Assembly: GCA_014155875.1 (NCBI GenBank)
Contig: JACEFZ010011057.1
Coordinates: forward strand, 350,001 to 414,000
DNA length: 64,000 bases
Origin: Cepaea nemoralis
Taxonomy: Eukaryota; Mollusca; Gastropoda; Stylommatophora; Helicidae
Reading direction: 5' to 3'
Shown here: in pieces, positions 34,178 to 45,999 of the stretch
Position numbering within the stretch: position 1 is the stretch's first letter
How the letters are laid out: the number at the start of each line of letters is the position of its first letter
Translations under genes and position numbers: made by a program
The notes under the pieces: generated by a model
Told to the model about the DNA's origin: nothing
The model's input: the letters and a program-made list of their open reading frames with translations, nothing else
Database searches by the model: none

Positions 34178-34965
34178 CCATCCATCATGTGCCATGCCGG
34201 TAAGCGTGGGCGGTCATGATTCGCCATTTCATTCGATCACTAGAGTTGTGGATCAGCTCAGTGTTCCTGTCTCGTCCATTCCACGTGGCCAAACCATCCA
34301 GGTGTTTACTTCTCTGTCTTCCCCTTGATCTTTTTTCCCTCGATCTTGCCAGTTTTCACCATGTCCTCTAATTTATTTCTTCTTATAACATGTCCACAAA
34401 ATCTTGAGTGTCCACGTCTAATGTCTCTAATCAGTTTACGATTTTCATTTGTTTCTTGGAGGACGTGTTCATTGGTTTTTCTGTCTGTCCATTCTCCTCA
34501 GAAGCCACATTTCCACAGCCATCAGATGTTTTTCAGCTTGGCTGCTCATTGTCCACGTTCCACATCCATACAAAAGTACAGGTTCTGTGTATCCTCTCAA
34601 CACTCTTTTTCTCGTTTCAGTTGACATCCTTTTATTGGTCAGTATGTTTTTCATCTTGCTAAAGGCTACTTTCGCCATGGCGATTCTTGTTCTAATTTCT
34701 TCATCAGATGTTCTCCCATCAGATATTATTACTGTTCCGAGATAATTGTACCGATTCACTTGTTGGAGAATATTCCAATTTACTTGTATATTACATTGTG
34801 ATATTTCGTTCTTCCTAATGACGACCATAATTTGCGTCTTTTTACAATTTATTTCTAACCCTAGTTGTTCACTGTGTGCAACAACCGCATCTACTAATTT
34901 TTTCCAGATCCTGCTCATTGTCTGCAATCAATACTGTGTCATCTGCATATCTAATGTTGTTGATG
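34178..34965 (-). mobile_element. 5'-truncated CFDP2/RTE-like LINE with 9-bp TSD
   Basis: Flanked by GTTCCCCCT at 34169-34177 and 34966-34974. On the minus strand: NNIRYADDTVLIADNEQDLE (motif C intact), a one-base shift, then VDAVVAHSEQLGLEINCKKT, YNYLGTVIISDGRTSDEEIR, KMKNILTNKRMSTETRKRVL, SQAEKHLMAVEMWLLRRMD, and a frameshifted C-terminus (GKIEGKKIKGKTEKY). The family tail at 34190-34280 ends in CATGATGGATGGA. The open piece 34469-34927 (152 codons) is its core. Confidence 0.9.
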
Positions 34966-34999
34966 GTTCCCCCTACCTATGCAATATAGTTCTGTCAGT

Positions 35000-35621
35000 T
35001 AAAGTAAGGAAGGGTGTTCTTACGAGTTATGTTAAGTCATTTCTGATGTATGATAGTGAATCATGGAAAATTAGAAGATTAGAGATAAATTATATTTAAG
35101 TCGATGATATTTGATTTTATAGATATGGTTTTATATATGAGCATCAAAGACGTATAATAATGGTAAATAGGTTATTTCTAACAAGTTAACTCACAAAGAC
35201 AAGAAAGCTATTCACATAAAAAGCAGTCACTCGATATGTAGGTATATCATGACAGCTGTTATTTTTTTTGGTCATGACAACGGAAATGTTTGAGGGCAGG
35301 AGGGCAGATCGAGACGGACTGTATTCGAAGTGATTGTCAATAAAGAAGCCTGTCAACAGACAGGATGACCAACGCCACAGGACATTGACTAGTTGCAGTG
35401 CTATTATTGCTGTTATTGCTCTTCTTCTCATTCTTGTTCCTTCTTCCTTCTCCTCCTTCTTACTTGTTCTTATTCTACTGCTGCCGCTTCTACTGCTGCT
35501 GTATTTATTTATCCCCTCTCGCTATGTTGAGCGTAGGTATCATGTGCCATATTCTATAGCTCCCCCAGTCTCCTCCAGAAATTAGTCATCTATTTCTCCA
35601 ACTCTCTCCTCCAGGTATCCA
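35000..35621. other. Unassigned DNA, pyrimidine-rich at 35410-35510
   Basis: TTCT/CTG-rich patches only. No recognisable gene. Confidence 0.4.
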
Positions 35622-35705
35622 TTCAACCATCATGTGTCATGCCGATAAGCTTGAGCGGTCATGTCTCGCCATCTGACTCGATTACCAGCGTCGTCTCCAG
35701 AATAA
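35622..35705 (-). mobile_element. LINE 3'-tail fragment
   Basis: The sequence CATCATGTGTCATGCCGATA, then AGCGGTCATG and CTCGATTACCAG matches the tail of the LINE at 34178-34965 for about 80 bp with no further coding. Confidence 0.8.
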
Positions 35706-36050
35706 TTGCGCAGAATTTCCTGCTAAACTAACATCGATAATAAACATATGGATATCAACACATATATTGTACATATGTATGCTTAACTTAGATATTTCCT
35801 GTTATGTTTTAAGAAAATAATCCTTTTTCCCCCTTTCATTGGAAATATTGGAGAGTACGAGTAGTCACCAGTAATGAATTGTTAACGATGTTACGATAAC
35901 AGACTAAGAATATTCAGCAATACTATCACACGTCTTTACTGGAGATAGTTTATCCAAATGGTGAATATTCTGAAAAAGTAAACAAATCTATATTCAGTAA
36001 ATTTAGAAAACGAATTAGTAAAAGATCATGTGTCTGTCTTGAAACGTATT
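35706..36050. other. Unassigned AT-rich DNA
   Basis: No recognisable features. Confidence 0.4.
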
Positions 36051-36424
36051 TGGCATACTTCGCTAGTCATATAGTTCAATAGACCAGTCGACACTCGGTG
36101 GCCAAACATACTGCGCTAGTCATGTAGTTCAATAGACCAGTCGACACTCGGTGGCCAAACATACTGCGCTAGTCACATAGTTCAATAGACCAGTCGACAC
36201 TCGGTGGCCAAACATACTGCGCTAGTCTCATAGTTTAATAGAACAGTCGACACTCGGTGGCCAAACATACTGCGCTAGTCTCATAGTTTAATAGAACAGT
36301 CGACAGTCGGTGGCCAAACATACTGCGCTAGTCTCATAGTTTAATAGAACAGTCGACACTCGGTGGCCAAACATACTGCGCTAGTCACATAGTTCAATAG
36401 ACCAGTCGACACTCGGTGGCCAAT
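36051..36424. repeat. 53-bp minisatellite, ~7 units
   Basis: Units of 53 bp: CGCTAGTCACATAGTTCAAT, AGACCAGTCGACACTCGGTG and GCCAAACATACTG. Start positions of CGCTAGT (36061, 36114, 36167 and on) show exact 53-bp spacing. Two sub-types (CATAGTTCAATAGACC and CATAGTTTAATAGAAC) occur. Confidence 0.95.
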
Positions 36425-36875
36425 GTTGTCAAAATAACGCTGGTGGCCTTTATCCCCCATGACATTTCCTGGTGCCTATGTTAGGCTGCGTCAACCTGGC
36501 AGGTCATGTCAGTTATTAAAGCAAATCCACTAAATGGGGTTTCGAACATATGCCCAACTGATTGGCAGGTATTTTTTATGGAAGATAGTTCATCTCTTCT
36601 GTCCATAATCACCTGTTGGAGCACTGGCGTCAACGCGAACAAAACACTCATAGCTTTTGCTGTCTCCTACACTTCCCAATACCCTCCACTTGTTAAGCTG
36701 TGTCGTCATTTATCTTCTGCGTTTGATTTCGGTATCTATTTTCATGCCTGGGGCAAGACGGCTATATTGGCAGCGAAGTATCGACATTCCAACTGATGTG
36801 TCAAAGTTATTTTGTAATTCCAAGAATGGAGACGGATTGTATCTGCAGCAAAGAACCTCAATGGCTCGGAACGCT
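36425..36875. other. Unassigned DNA before GAA tract
   Basis: It contains a 96-codon open frame at 36506-36796 (peptide including HLSSAFDFGIYFHAWGKTAI). I do not recognise it and see no splice or motif support, so it is not called a gene. Confidence 0.3.
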
Positions 36876-36933
36876 GAAGAAGAAGAAGAAGAAGAAGAAG
36901 AAGAAGAAGAAGAAGAAGAAGAAGAAGAAGAAG

Positions 36934-36964
<31 letters not shown>

Positions 36965-37040
36965 GGAAGAAGAAGAAGAAGAGGAGGAAGAAGAAGAGGA
37001 AGAGGAGGAAGAAGAAGAAGAAGAAGAAGAAGAAGAAGAA

Positions 37041-37087
<47 letters not shown>

Positions 37088-37112
37088 AGAAGAAGAAGAA
37101 GAAGAAGAAGAA

Positions 37113-37144
<32 letters not shown>

Positions 37145-37232
37145 AGAAGAAGAGGAGGAAGAAGAAGAGGAAGAGGAGGAAGAAGAAGAAGAAGAAGAAG
37201 AAGAAGAAGAAGAAGAAGAAGAAGAAGAAGAA

Positions 37233-37279
<47 letters not shown>

Positions 37280-37292
37280 AGAAGAAGAAGAA

Positions 37293-37324
<32 letters not shown>

Positions 37325-37326
37325 AG
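36876..37326 (+). repeat. 451-bp GAA/GAG purine tract
   Basis: An almost pure (GAA)n tract on the plus strand, with GAG variants and a single GTG at about 36963. A variant cluster (GAGGAGGAAGAAGAAGAGGA) is repeated 171 bp apart (36981 and 37152), showing internal block duplication. Such tracts can form triplex/H-DNA. The poly-Glu (and poly-Ser, poly-Lys) open frames are produced by the repeat. Confidence 0.95.
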
Positions 37327-37449
37327 TGGTTATTGGTGTCTTCGTAATCCTGACTGTATTGTCAGTAGCGGAAGTAACGGTGACTAACACCATCCTATTG
37401 CACGCTTGTTCAATTTTTTCATATTACCAGGAGAAGGTGGCTATGTCAC

Positions 37450-38530
37450 GTATGCCTTAACAGTAAATCTTTAATCTGTGCTTTAACAGTAAACCTTTAA
37501 CTTTCCATTGACAGTAAATCTGTTATCTGTGCAATGACGGTGAATATGTTACCTGTGCCATGACAGTAAATCTGTTATCTGTGCCATGACGGTAAATCTC
37601 TTATCTGTGCCATGACGGTAAATCACTTATCTGTGCAATGATAGTAACTCTCTTATCTGTAATTTGACAGTAAATCTCTTATATGTGCATTGGCAGTAAA
37701 TTAATTTGTGTCTTGACATTCAATACGATACGCATCCCTTGACAGTAAATCTACTTTCTTGCCATGGCAGTAAATTCCCTTATCGTTATCTTGGCAGCAA
37801 CTCTCTCCCCCATTTTTGCTACGGGAGTAAATCTCTTACTTGTATTTTGACAATAAATCCCACATTTTTGCCTTGAGAGTAAAACCCCCATGTTTACATT
37901 GACGTTAACTGTATCATGTGTGTCTTAGTGATAAATCCTGTATGTGTGGTTTGACAGTAGACCTTTCGGTGTGTTTTGAGGATAAATATGTTATATGTGG
38001 TTTCACAGTAAACATTTAGGTGTATCTTGAAAGTAAGTCTCTCATGTTTACATAGACAGTAACTGCCTCGTGTGTGTCGTGATAGTAAATCTCGAAAGTC
38101 TGATTTAAAAGTATACCCCTCGTTCTGGCCTTGCAGTACATTCCCCCATTTGTGCCTTGACAGTATATCAGAATGTGTGCCTTGCCAGTAAATTCTCCAA
38201 TTATGTGTGCCTTGCCAGTACATTCTCCAATTATGTGTGCCTTGCCAGTACATTCTCCAATTATGTGTGCCTTGCAAGTAAATTCCCCATGTATGTGTGC
38301 CTTGACAGCAAATTCCTTATTTGATAATTGAAACTATTACTCCCATGTGTGCCTTGACAATAACTTCTCATGTGTGCTGTTATAGAAAATTCCCAATGTG
38401 TGCCTTGACAGTAAGTTTCAAGTTTGTATCTTGACAGTAAATTCCATATTTATGCATTGACAGTTAAATCCCCCACCCTCCTATTTTTCTATGTGCCGTG
38501 ACAGTAAATCCTGAGTGCTGAATTTAACAG
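37450..38530. repeat. Degenerate 26-30-bp tandem array
   Basis: The unit is TGACAGTAAATCTCTTATCT plus GTGCCA. Exact 26-bp spacing is seen at 37561, 37587, 37613 and 37639, with lengthening to 30 bp (GTGTGCCTTGCCAGTACATT) at 38176-38290. Divergence grows towards 37700-38150. Confidence 0.88.
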
Positions 38531-38684
38531 TACATATCTCGCATGCCCATTCACCTGGACGTGAACAGATATGAGAGATTGCCGCACACACAGAAGCACT
38601 GACGCATAGAGAACAACAATACCAAGTACAAGGAAAACCACATCTGACGTGTGAATGTTCATGAATTTCTCGCTAACCTTTGAC

Positions 38685-38685
<1 letters not shown>

Positions 38686-38739
<54 letters not shown>

Positions 38740-38740
38740 T
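38686..38740. repeat. (ATT)n tail/microsatellite
   Basis: A (TTA)n run with one TAG interruption, adjoining the 3' end of the inverted SINE B. It is best read as that SINE's simple-repeat tail. Confidence 0.85.
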
Positions 38741-38985
38741 GCATATCCTCTTTACAGGACATTGCAGTTAACACCATAATTTTTCAGCTGCTGTTGATGT
38801 CATGGCAAGTTTTACGTTCAGTAGTTTGCCATTGATTTCTGAACGACCGGCTTACATAACGTTCCGTAATAAACCAACGCGACGCGATCCGCTGCCGAAT
38901 CTAGCGCAGCTGTGTTTCGTACGTGGGTATATGGGATTACGAACAGCGTCCTTAATTCCTTCGCGAGGGAAACCGGCTGTTAGTT
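38741..38985 (-). mobile_element. SINE family B, inverted, (AAT)n tail
   Basis: The plus strand reads TTGCATATCCTCTTTACAGG, then TTTTTCAGCTGCTGTTGATG, TTCAGTAGTTTGCCATTGAT and GAACGACCGGCT, family B reversed. The head at the right end (minus: CCTCGCGAAGGAATTAAG) is a degraded A-box. CTGTTA flanks occur on both sides (38683-38690 and 38974-38982) as a weak target-site duplication. Confidence 0.82.
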
Positions 38986-38991
38986 ACTAGA

Positions 38992-39260
38992 GGCAAATCG
39001 AGCCGTGGTAGCGTAGTGGCTAGACACTCGTTCGCCGGTCCGGTAGTCATGGGTCCGATCCACACCGGGCTGGACCACAATGTTCCTTAACTCCCAGGTC
39101 GAACCAGTATAACATGGGAACCAGAAACTGTCTTGGGAAGTAAAGGCGTCCAGTGTGTCAGTGACCACATCAACCACCGTCTGCCGATTTGCTAATACGA
39201 GTATAAGTCGAGCCCCATGTGCCTAACGCGCATTACGGTGTCTACACAGTGCCTTTTACT
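38992..39260 (+). mobile_element. tRNA-derived SINE (family D)
   Basis: A-box TAGCGTAGTGGCTAGACACT and B-box GGGTCCGATCC are about 30 bp apart, as in tRNA genes. The body has AACATGGGAACCAGAAACTG, and the sequence ends in a CTTACTAACTAA tail. It directly abuts SINE B. Confidence 0.82.
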
Positions 39261-39289
39261 TACTAACTAATACAGGCAATGTGTGCCAG

Positions 39290-39430
39290 GTCATAGTCAG
39301 ATATGACTGAGCTACATTATGTCAATAGACGGTACTGCCTGCGTAGACAAGAACACTTAGTTGATCCACGACTCTGGTGATCGAGTTAGATGGCAGAACA
39401 TGACAGCCCTCGCTTACCGGCATAGTGCAT
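39290..39430 (+). mobile_element. LINE 3'-tail fragment with upstream repeat
   Basis: Positions 39340-39430 match the CFDP2-like LINE tail (GACTCTGGTGATCGAGTTAG and ATGACAGCCCTCGCTTACCG), ending GCATGATGACGATAAC. Just upstream, 39290-39345 shares a block with 40105-40170 (TATGAC-GAGCTAC, then AGACGGTACT-CCTGC), a second dispersed repeat. Confidence 0.75.
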
Positions 39431-39439
39431 GATGACGAT

Positions 39440-40100
39440 AACACAATATGAATGCAGGTGTGTGTGTATGTACAGACCACTGCAAAAGAGACAAGACGCA
39501 ACAGTGAAGGATCAATAATTCCGCGCTGCCAACAATGTCAAGTTCTGGTCGTACTCAAATAATACCTGCACAAAGTCATTCAGTCAGTTTACACAATATG
39601 AATGAATGTGTGGGATGTAAGTACATTTGTCGGTTTTATCCAATCCCCGCCATATTTATTAAGTACATGAATAAGAAAAGACAAACGCAATGCACTTCAA
39701 AGGAAATCACAGCATTCAGCATCAAACAAACGCCGAAGGAGTTCTTTCACCAACCACGTCTGCGATATCGATTCAAATCTGAAGCAACAGAATTCTAGAA
39801 AACTAAAGCACACCAGCAGTACAGCATGAGACATCCATATAACAAAACTAGACAGGGATATGCACAAACCGGCAGTCAGATGACGTCCCGAACATAGAAA
39901 TGAATTGAGATGAGTTTGCTGCCTAGCCATAAGGACAGCTTTGCTCCCACAGAAGCTGATGGAAATTGATACGAGAGTGCGTCAAAATGCGTCAAGCCTG
40001 GCAACCTAAGACTCAAACAAAATAGATACAACGACGTAGGTATAGCTGGATCTTCAGCTTCCGAGGTGCCAGATCTAACAGATTTCACATTTTTAACGTG
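39440..40100. other. Unassigned DNA
   Basis: No recognisable gene or repeat. Short open frames lack motifs. Confidence 0.4.
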
Positions 40101-40174
40101 GGCATCGTGTGTCAGGTCTTAGTCACATATGACAGAGCTACCGTATGACAGTAGACGGTACTACCTGCTTTCTG

Positions 40175-40450
40175 TTAGCGCCGAATGTTGGGCGGCGCTC
40201 ACCAAACTCGACACCCGACATTGTGCCAACGGCTTCGGACCGAGGAGTGCAACTGGGAGGGTACAAGCCTTACCTTAGTGCGAGGAAATGCAACCTTAAA
40301 GACTAAATGTCATGGCAGGACAGACCAGGCTCTAAGCTTCGGTCGGCAACTGGTCTAGAGTGAAAGACCCGACAGGTGGACAGTAAGAGTATTGTTTTGC
40401 TGATCCGGCAGCTTTTGCAGCTTGTCTCGTTCCAGACGTATTGGTTTTAC
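40175..40450 (-). mobile_element. CFDP2/RTE-like LINE 5' region, inverted
   Basis: Reversed, it reads ACCAATACGTCTGGAACGAG, AGCTGCCGGATCAGCAAAAC and CCTGGTCTGTCCTGCCATGA, aligning with 7083-7220 upstream of the LINE endonuclease. It is therefore part of the 5' untranslated region of that family, without the coding part. Confidence 0.75.
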
Positions 40451-42360
40451 CTTTCCTGTGGAGTAAACTAGACAGGCGGAGAGAGGGATCATGTTGCATG
40501 GGCACCACATGGCCTCTAAATTCAGCCCAGGCTTTGTGTTGTGGAGAGGTGAAACTCAATTTTGCAAAACGATGGCCTTCAAGACGGCAGGGTGCCAGTC
40601 AATAAAGGCAAATAAGTTATGCACGTACAGCGTTTGTGCCACTTTACATGCAGTCTCTTCATTCATCGTTGTAAATGTCAATGCAATGCTTTTTTCAAGG
40701 CCGAATCCTGAACATTAACATGCATAATAGAGAGGCGTATAGTTGCAAGACCGCAAAGACGTCGTGAATATGGGCATTAAATTAATATATATTACTGCTA
40801 AATTGTGGTACGAGCAAGAAATGAAACACCCTAGTTGAGCATGCAAGGGTGATGAATGCATAATGCATTCGAAAAGAAATACGAATAAAAGCAATGCATT
40901 GAGATTGTTTCCATTGTCGTCTTCAATGTCTAACCATTACACGCGAACATACAGTCCACATTATCAGACACACGCAGAAATCAAAGTTCACGGCAGTTTC
41001 AGTACAGAAACACGGACAATCAAAGTTCAAGGCAGTTTCCATTTGTTTAATTGTTGCTAGATAAGTGAGAATCACACTTACATATGTGGTAGGTCGGTCC
41101 GCTTTCGTAAACAAGTCTCGTAGAATGTCGGTCATTTTCATTAGGTACTTAATTTGAGCGGGCATGAATAACATGGGAACGACAAGATCGGAGCAACATA
41201 CACGGAGGAGTTTGGTGAGGCGGTTGTGAATATATGCCCAATAGGGAATAAAAAGCGTCAGGAGTTTAAAAAAAACAATGCTGGGCTTAAGAAGAGAAAG
41301 CGACATATCCCAGTGAATACAGGGAAGAGGGAAAGACAATTACGTTGGAAATAGCACACGAAACAACATGAGAATTGTAGAACTAGAGAGGCCGGTCACT
41401 GGAACCAATAGACGAAGTGGGGCTGGGGTGGAGAGGTTAAACTAAACACCCACAGACAGAGTTGACAAATACAGGGATGAAATGAGGATAACAGCGGGAA
41501 ATAGCAAACACAGAAGTAAGAGGGCATTCTGAACAATCATTTGAAAAAAAAAAATATGAAAGCAGACACACAGAGAATTAAACTTGCCGCCCCATTTAAA
41601 GCGGGGGAAAGGATCGACTTCACCGCATAGGATGTTACCACGAGGCTCTGTCTTCTTTCCAGAATGCCAAAAGCAGCGCTTAGATCTCCATGCTCCAATA
41701 ATAATAATAATAATAATAATAATAGCCTGCAATTAGAATATTTAATAAATAACAGCAAATTCAGAGCTATGAAAACCACATCTCAGGGAAAATGTGGAAA
41801 AGATACTAAAAGGTTATTAGACAGCTGATACACGCTTATAGAAGACAATATTTAAATGAGATAGCAAGAGAGGCAGCAAAGAAAGTAAAAAACACCCAAG
41901 TAGTACCACAAGGTAGACTGTATTAAAACGTAATTGCCATAGAGCAGGTGCCCAATAATTACGTCATAGCAATGAAGTGGAGAATCCTAGAAGCCAAATA
42001 CTCAGAGAAACTAGGACAAGTGTCAACAGAGAGAAAAACGTCACGCTGACGTCGTTGGACAACAAAATAGACTTTGTGGGGTTCTCGACAGAGAAGGTCG
42101 TGCATTTTGATTCTTGAAGAAATTGGCGTGGATAACAGTTGTTTGGCAAAGGATCAGTGGATGGATGACACGGACAGATGAAGTGATGAAGCACCAATGA
42201 GGTCACGGAATGTCGCCGTCGACTGAAAACCCTGTCGGAAGGGATAACTTAGACAGACTGATCGAATAGCGTCACAAATGATGGACAGACGAACAGAAGA
42301 ATAAGGGTGATGAATGACTGAGAAATGAAACATGGTTCGTATAATAATATGTTAGAAATT
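40451..42360. other. Unassigned DNA
   Basis: About 1.9 kb with no recognisable gene. A short (ATA)n run lies at 41698-41722. AAATCAAAGTTC-CGGCAGTTTC is locally duplicated (40979 and 41018). Confidence 0.4.
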
Positions 42361-43046
42361 TGCCATGAGTCTGGTTAAGTAAAGTCTGGTTGAGTAAATA
42401 ACTGTAGAACAACGGTAGGATAAATTGTCATGGGTGACCAGAGGAAAAGGTGACACCGGTAGACGGCTGATGAGAGTAATCAATAATAGACCAAGGAAGA
42501 GGCCACGTGATCAGAAGGATCGAAAAGGGCCACGATAAAAGAGATTCAGTCGGAGTTCGGACGTCATCACGGACAGATCAAGAAAGCGGAGAAGTGTGTC
42601 GGCCGGGAACCACAGCCAGGTTCACATCGTAGAAATCGACAAGACCAGCGGTATAATATGAAGATGTGGACAGTGAGTCAAAGGTGAATATGAAACCTAC
42701 GAGTCAAACGGCATGGGCAGCGTTAAAGCGTTGTAGAGTCCGTGTTACAGCAAGAACGATGGCCAGTACACTCCAGGCCGGTAAACACGCTACAGTACAG
42801 GGCGCGAGGTGAGTTGTGTCACCAGCTTGAGGGGCTTAGGGCCTGATAACGACGCAGGACAATAGTTGTAAGTAGGTCAATTGTTAGAAGTTAGAATTGA
42901 CTATATAACGTTGTGGTGAGGTAAATAAAGAAATTTGTGCGACATAGTCTGCCCAGCGGAAAGCCGTTGTGATTTAGTTTATTCTAGTGTGTGTTTAAGG
43001 TAGTTTGCCAGTGGAGCGACAGCATACCCCGATCAGTAGATCGGCA
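42361..43046 (+). repeat. 5' LTR
   Basis: It begins TGCCATGAGTCTGGTTAAGT and ends TAGATCGGCA (TG...CA). It is roughly 93% identical by eye to the 3' LTR, with the divergence unevenly spread. An AATAAAG polyadenylation-like signal lies near 42924. The sequence after it (ACCATGTGGGCTCAAGCC) should contain the primer-binding site; I cannot assign the tRNA. Confidence 0.92.
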
Positions 43047-44321
43047 ACCATGTGGGCTCAAGCCGGAGACTGAACTTGGAAAAAGAGGACCAGGCAATGG
43101 TGAGCGATATTTAGAAGAAAAAAAATATCTGCCTGTGAAGTATATTACATCGAGCGATTCCAATATCAAACAATACAACATGGCTAATGACATGCCGGTA
43201 ACATTGTGAAGCTACAAATATACCAGTGTGTTAAGTATGAACTAGAATATATTGGGTGATACCAAAGAACAGTGGGAAATAAGAAAGAGTTACGAGTAAA
43301 AGTCAGAGTATAAACTCACGAGTTATGAACCATGGCAAATTAGATACCAGTATTGAACAGTAATTGGATGTAAATTTGAACAACAATACTAATACAACGA
43401 TATTAAAAGTACTCGATAAGGAGGTGTTTAACGACAGGTGTGAGAACATTTTGTGAATACTACAGACGTTATCTGGTCTCTTTAAGAACAGTGCCGACAG
43501 TGAAAATAGACATCGTTATTGAAAGTGAACACTTTTCAAAATGAATATCAGCAAAGCAAACAAGCATGCCTATCAACCACGACAATGAAACCCACGTAGA
43601 TTATCAACAGCAATGTTTGTGGCTTATTGTGCAGGGAGTCTATAAAGCACAATATTTCAAGTTCTCCAAAAGTACGAAGTAATGGCAAGTAGCCACATAA
43701 GTAACATTACAAGGCCGTATACATGTGCTGCATCACTATAGTGCCTTCATGAACTCATCGCGGTATCAACATTGAGTGTTCGTTCCAGATTTGTTTCACA
43801 TGGTTTGGCAGTAGTACCATAGGTGGTATCTACACTACTTTTGAGGAGCCGCACCTGACGACCAAGTCTATCCAGGTCAACTTGTAAGTAGAACGGGGAC
43901 GGCCACAATGACTAATATCAAGCCCGGAAGCAAGCGGAAGTTGAGCTGGGCATCGGGACAAGCCACTGGAAACATCATCGCTGGATATATAAAGGGCAAG
44001 TTAATTCTAACTAATTTTGTATGTTTACCGCTCGATTACAGAGAGCTATCAGACACCTTTGTATGATATTGTTCAATCACCCTGATGAATTAGATTGTTC
44101 TTCCACAGGTATGATGTTGGATAGTTAAACTTTGATAGTTACAGTCTATTTTTCAATAGGGTTACAGGTTACAGGTTACCAAAACAAGATCAGTGGTAAC
44201 ACTGACTGCGTGTACATATAGTGATATAGATATTCCAGCTAATAGACAGCAGATAATCATGTCTATCTTGGCAGACTTCATAGCTCTAGGTGAGAAGTGT
44301 TGTTTCACCGGAAAATAGCTT

Positions 44322-44560
44322 ATGTCATGGGCTAAACAAGTGTTGAGTGAACATCAGAAGCAAGAACGAGAAGATAGAGCAGCAGCCAGAGAGTTTGAAA
44401 GGCAGAAATTAGCAGCACAAGCAGAGCTCGAAGAAAAGAAAGTAGCAGCAGAAGCAGAGCTCAAAGAAAAGAAATTAGCAGCTCGAGAATTGGCAGCAAA
44501 AGAACTTAAAGAACTTAAAGAATTGAGCTACAAAAATTAGCCATACAAAAAGCAACACTA
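44322..44560 (+). pseudogene. gag fragment with coiled coil
   Basis: The peptide starts MSWAKQVLSEHQKQEREDRA, followed by a Lys/Glu/Ala-rich heptad region (KLAAQAELEEKKVAAEAELK). This is typical of gypsy gag in invertebrates and suits self-assembly. The frame is lost near 44525 in the repetitive AAAGAACTT stretch, and the next frame continues the same protein (ELQKLAIQKATLTFEIERLN). The true N-terminus upstream is not visible; 43050-44320 has no recognisable capsid domain. Confidence 0.7.
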
Positions 44561-45025
44561 ACATTTGAAATAGAGAGGTTGAATTTCGAGAAAGAGAAAC
44601 TGGCATTACAAGTAACAGTTAAAGACAACGGAAATAATCTAAAATGCTGGGTCTGTAACAGCTGGGGCCACGGGGCCAAGTCTTGTAATCTGAAACAATT
44701 GACTAAAGATACCAAAAGGACATATGCTACGTCTAGTAGGAGAGAAGAACATGACCAAAAGACAAACGCAGTTCACATAGCGACAATAAGACATAATAGA
44801 CAAGAGGTCAGTAATCCTGCTTGTAGTCATATAGGTCCTACACGAGGGGCGAATGAGAGCAACATTCACAAAGGGACTTTGAAAGTCGACAAAGCACTCG
44901 TCAACGGAAAGTTGGCCACCTGCGTTAGGGATACAGGGGCATCAATAGCTGGTGTGAATCAGAGTCTGGTAAGGAGTGACGACTACACTGGAGTGAGGGT
45001 GACATGCAGTACTTCGGTGGTATAA
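44527..45025 (+). pseudogene. gag C-terminus with CCHC knuckle, and protease start
   Basis: It continues the coiled coil, then carries LKCWVCNSWGHGAKSCNLKQ, a canonical C-x2-C-x4-H-x4-C knuckle that binds element RNA, and then the retropepsin active-site segment GKLATCVRDTGASIAGVNQS (DTGA catalytic triad). The frame ends at about 45025. Protease homology continues in the overlapping frame from 45004 (VAWVHIFSPYYEGRIRVAVL), so a one-base deletion, or a minus-one frameshift, separates them. I see no clear slippery heptamer, so a mutation is likelier. The first open methionine is at 44579. Confidence 0.82.
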
Positions 45026-45999
45026 TTGAAAAGTACGCTGTAGCATGGGTTCATATATTCTCCCCATACTATGAAGGGAGAATACGAGTAGCAGTGTTAC
45101 CTAGTCCACGGGCAGGTCTAATGATAGGTAACACACCTGGAGTAACAGAGTGTACAGAAGATGAAGCCCAAAGATGGGATGATAAGATGACACAGAGGAA
45201 TACAGACTCCAGACAGCATATTAAGAAAGAAGAGAAAGAAGATAAAGTGGTCACACCGCAGGGTAACCAGACGGACACTGAACGGGTATCAGACAGACGA
45301 ACCGACGACTGGGCAATAGAACGAAGAGACGACGAGACGTTACGAATGTGGTTCCAGCTAGTAAACCAACCACCTAAACAATCTAAGCTGGGCAAGTGGT
45401 CTTCCGTAATAAAGAATAACAATCTCACGAGAGAATACACGAAAGATACAACACGTATCTCACAAATGGTGCTACCAGTACGAAAGCGCAGCAACACGCT
45501 GGAACTGGCTCACAACGTCCCGTGGGCAGTCCATATGGGGATGGCCAAAACTAGAGAGAGGGTATTATCCGTGTGCTACTGGCCAGGCGTTGAGAAGGAC
45601 ATCAGAAGCCATATCCAATCATGTAAATTGTGCACACGAACACACGTACTGGTCCCAGACATGCAGACGGAGAAGTGCAACAAGCAAGAGGGAGAAACCA
45701 CTCTTGATAAATACTGTCAACAAGATGACAGGAAATTAGAAACTCAACACATAGAACAGGTTGCTGACACAGAAAAAGGTAAACCACTGACGCATGAACA
45801 GCCAATAGATACACTAACATCACATGGCTTAATAGAAGAGCAATCTCGTGACACATTTGCAAAGTTCATCAGACTATTAGTAACATTCAACATGTTGACG
45901 ACTACTATTGTTATAGAAAACCAGACACTGCATCACATGTGGGAAACAGTGACTGAAAGAATAAAGCATATAATTGAAAAACAAGATTGTACTTCATAA
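45004..45999 (+). CDS. Protease end plus H2C2 zinc-finger protein of LTR element
   Basis: 331 codons, uninterrupted. Residues 1-45 finish the protease (VAVLPSPRAGLMIGNTPGV, corresponding to the family IIGN motif). A charged linker follows. Residues about 150-215 form an H2C2 integrase-type zinc-binding domain: LELAHNVPWAVHMGMAKTRE and YWPGVEKDIRSHIQSCKLCT (H-x3-H-like pair and C-x2-C). The tail (about 215-331) is polar and ends with a moderately hydrophobic stretch FAKFIRLLVTFNMLTTTIVI. I do not recognise the tail. In some gypsy elements an H2C2 copy precedes RT, but here RT does not follow. An intact frame in an otherwise stripped element is notable; whether it is expressed is unknown. Confidence 0.75.
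   Translation: MQYFGGIIEKYAVAWVHIFSPYYEGRIRVAVLPSPRAGLMIGNTPGVTECTEDEAQRWDDKMTQRNTDSRQHIKKEEKEDKVVTPQGNQTDTERVSDRRTDDWAIERRDDETLRMWFQLVNQPPKQSKLGKWSSVIKNNNLTREYTKDTTRISQMVLPVRKRSNTLELAHNVPWAVHMGMAKTRERVLSVCYWPGVEKDIRSHIQSCKLCTRTHVLVPDMQTEKCNKQEGETTLDKYCQQDDRKLETQHIEQVADTEKGKPLTHEQPIDTLTSHGLIEEQSRDTFAKFIRLLVTFNMLTTTIVIENQTLHHMWETVTERIKHIIEKQDCTS

Noticed and set aside
36506..36796. 96-codon open frame as a host gene
   Set aside because: No recognisable domain, splice context or codon signature.
36657..37460. 267-codon poly-glutamate frame
   Set aside because: It comes from the GAA tract; flanking residues show no motif, and poly-Ser and poly-Lys frames are equally open.
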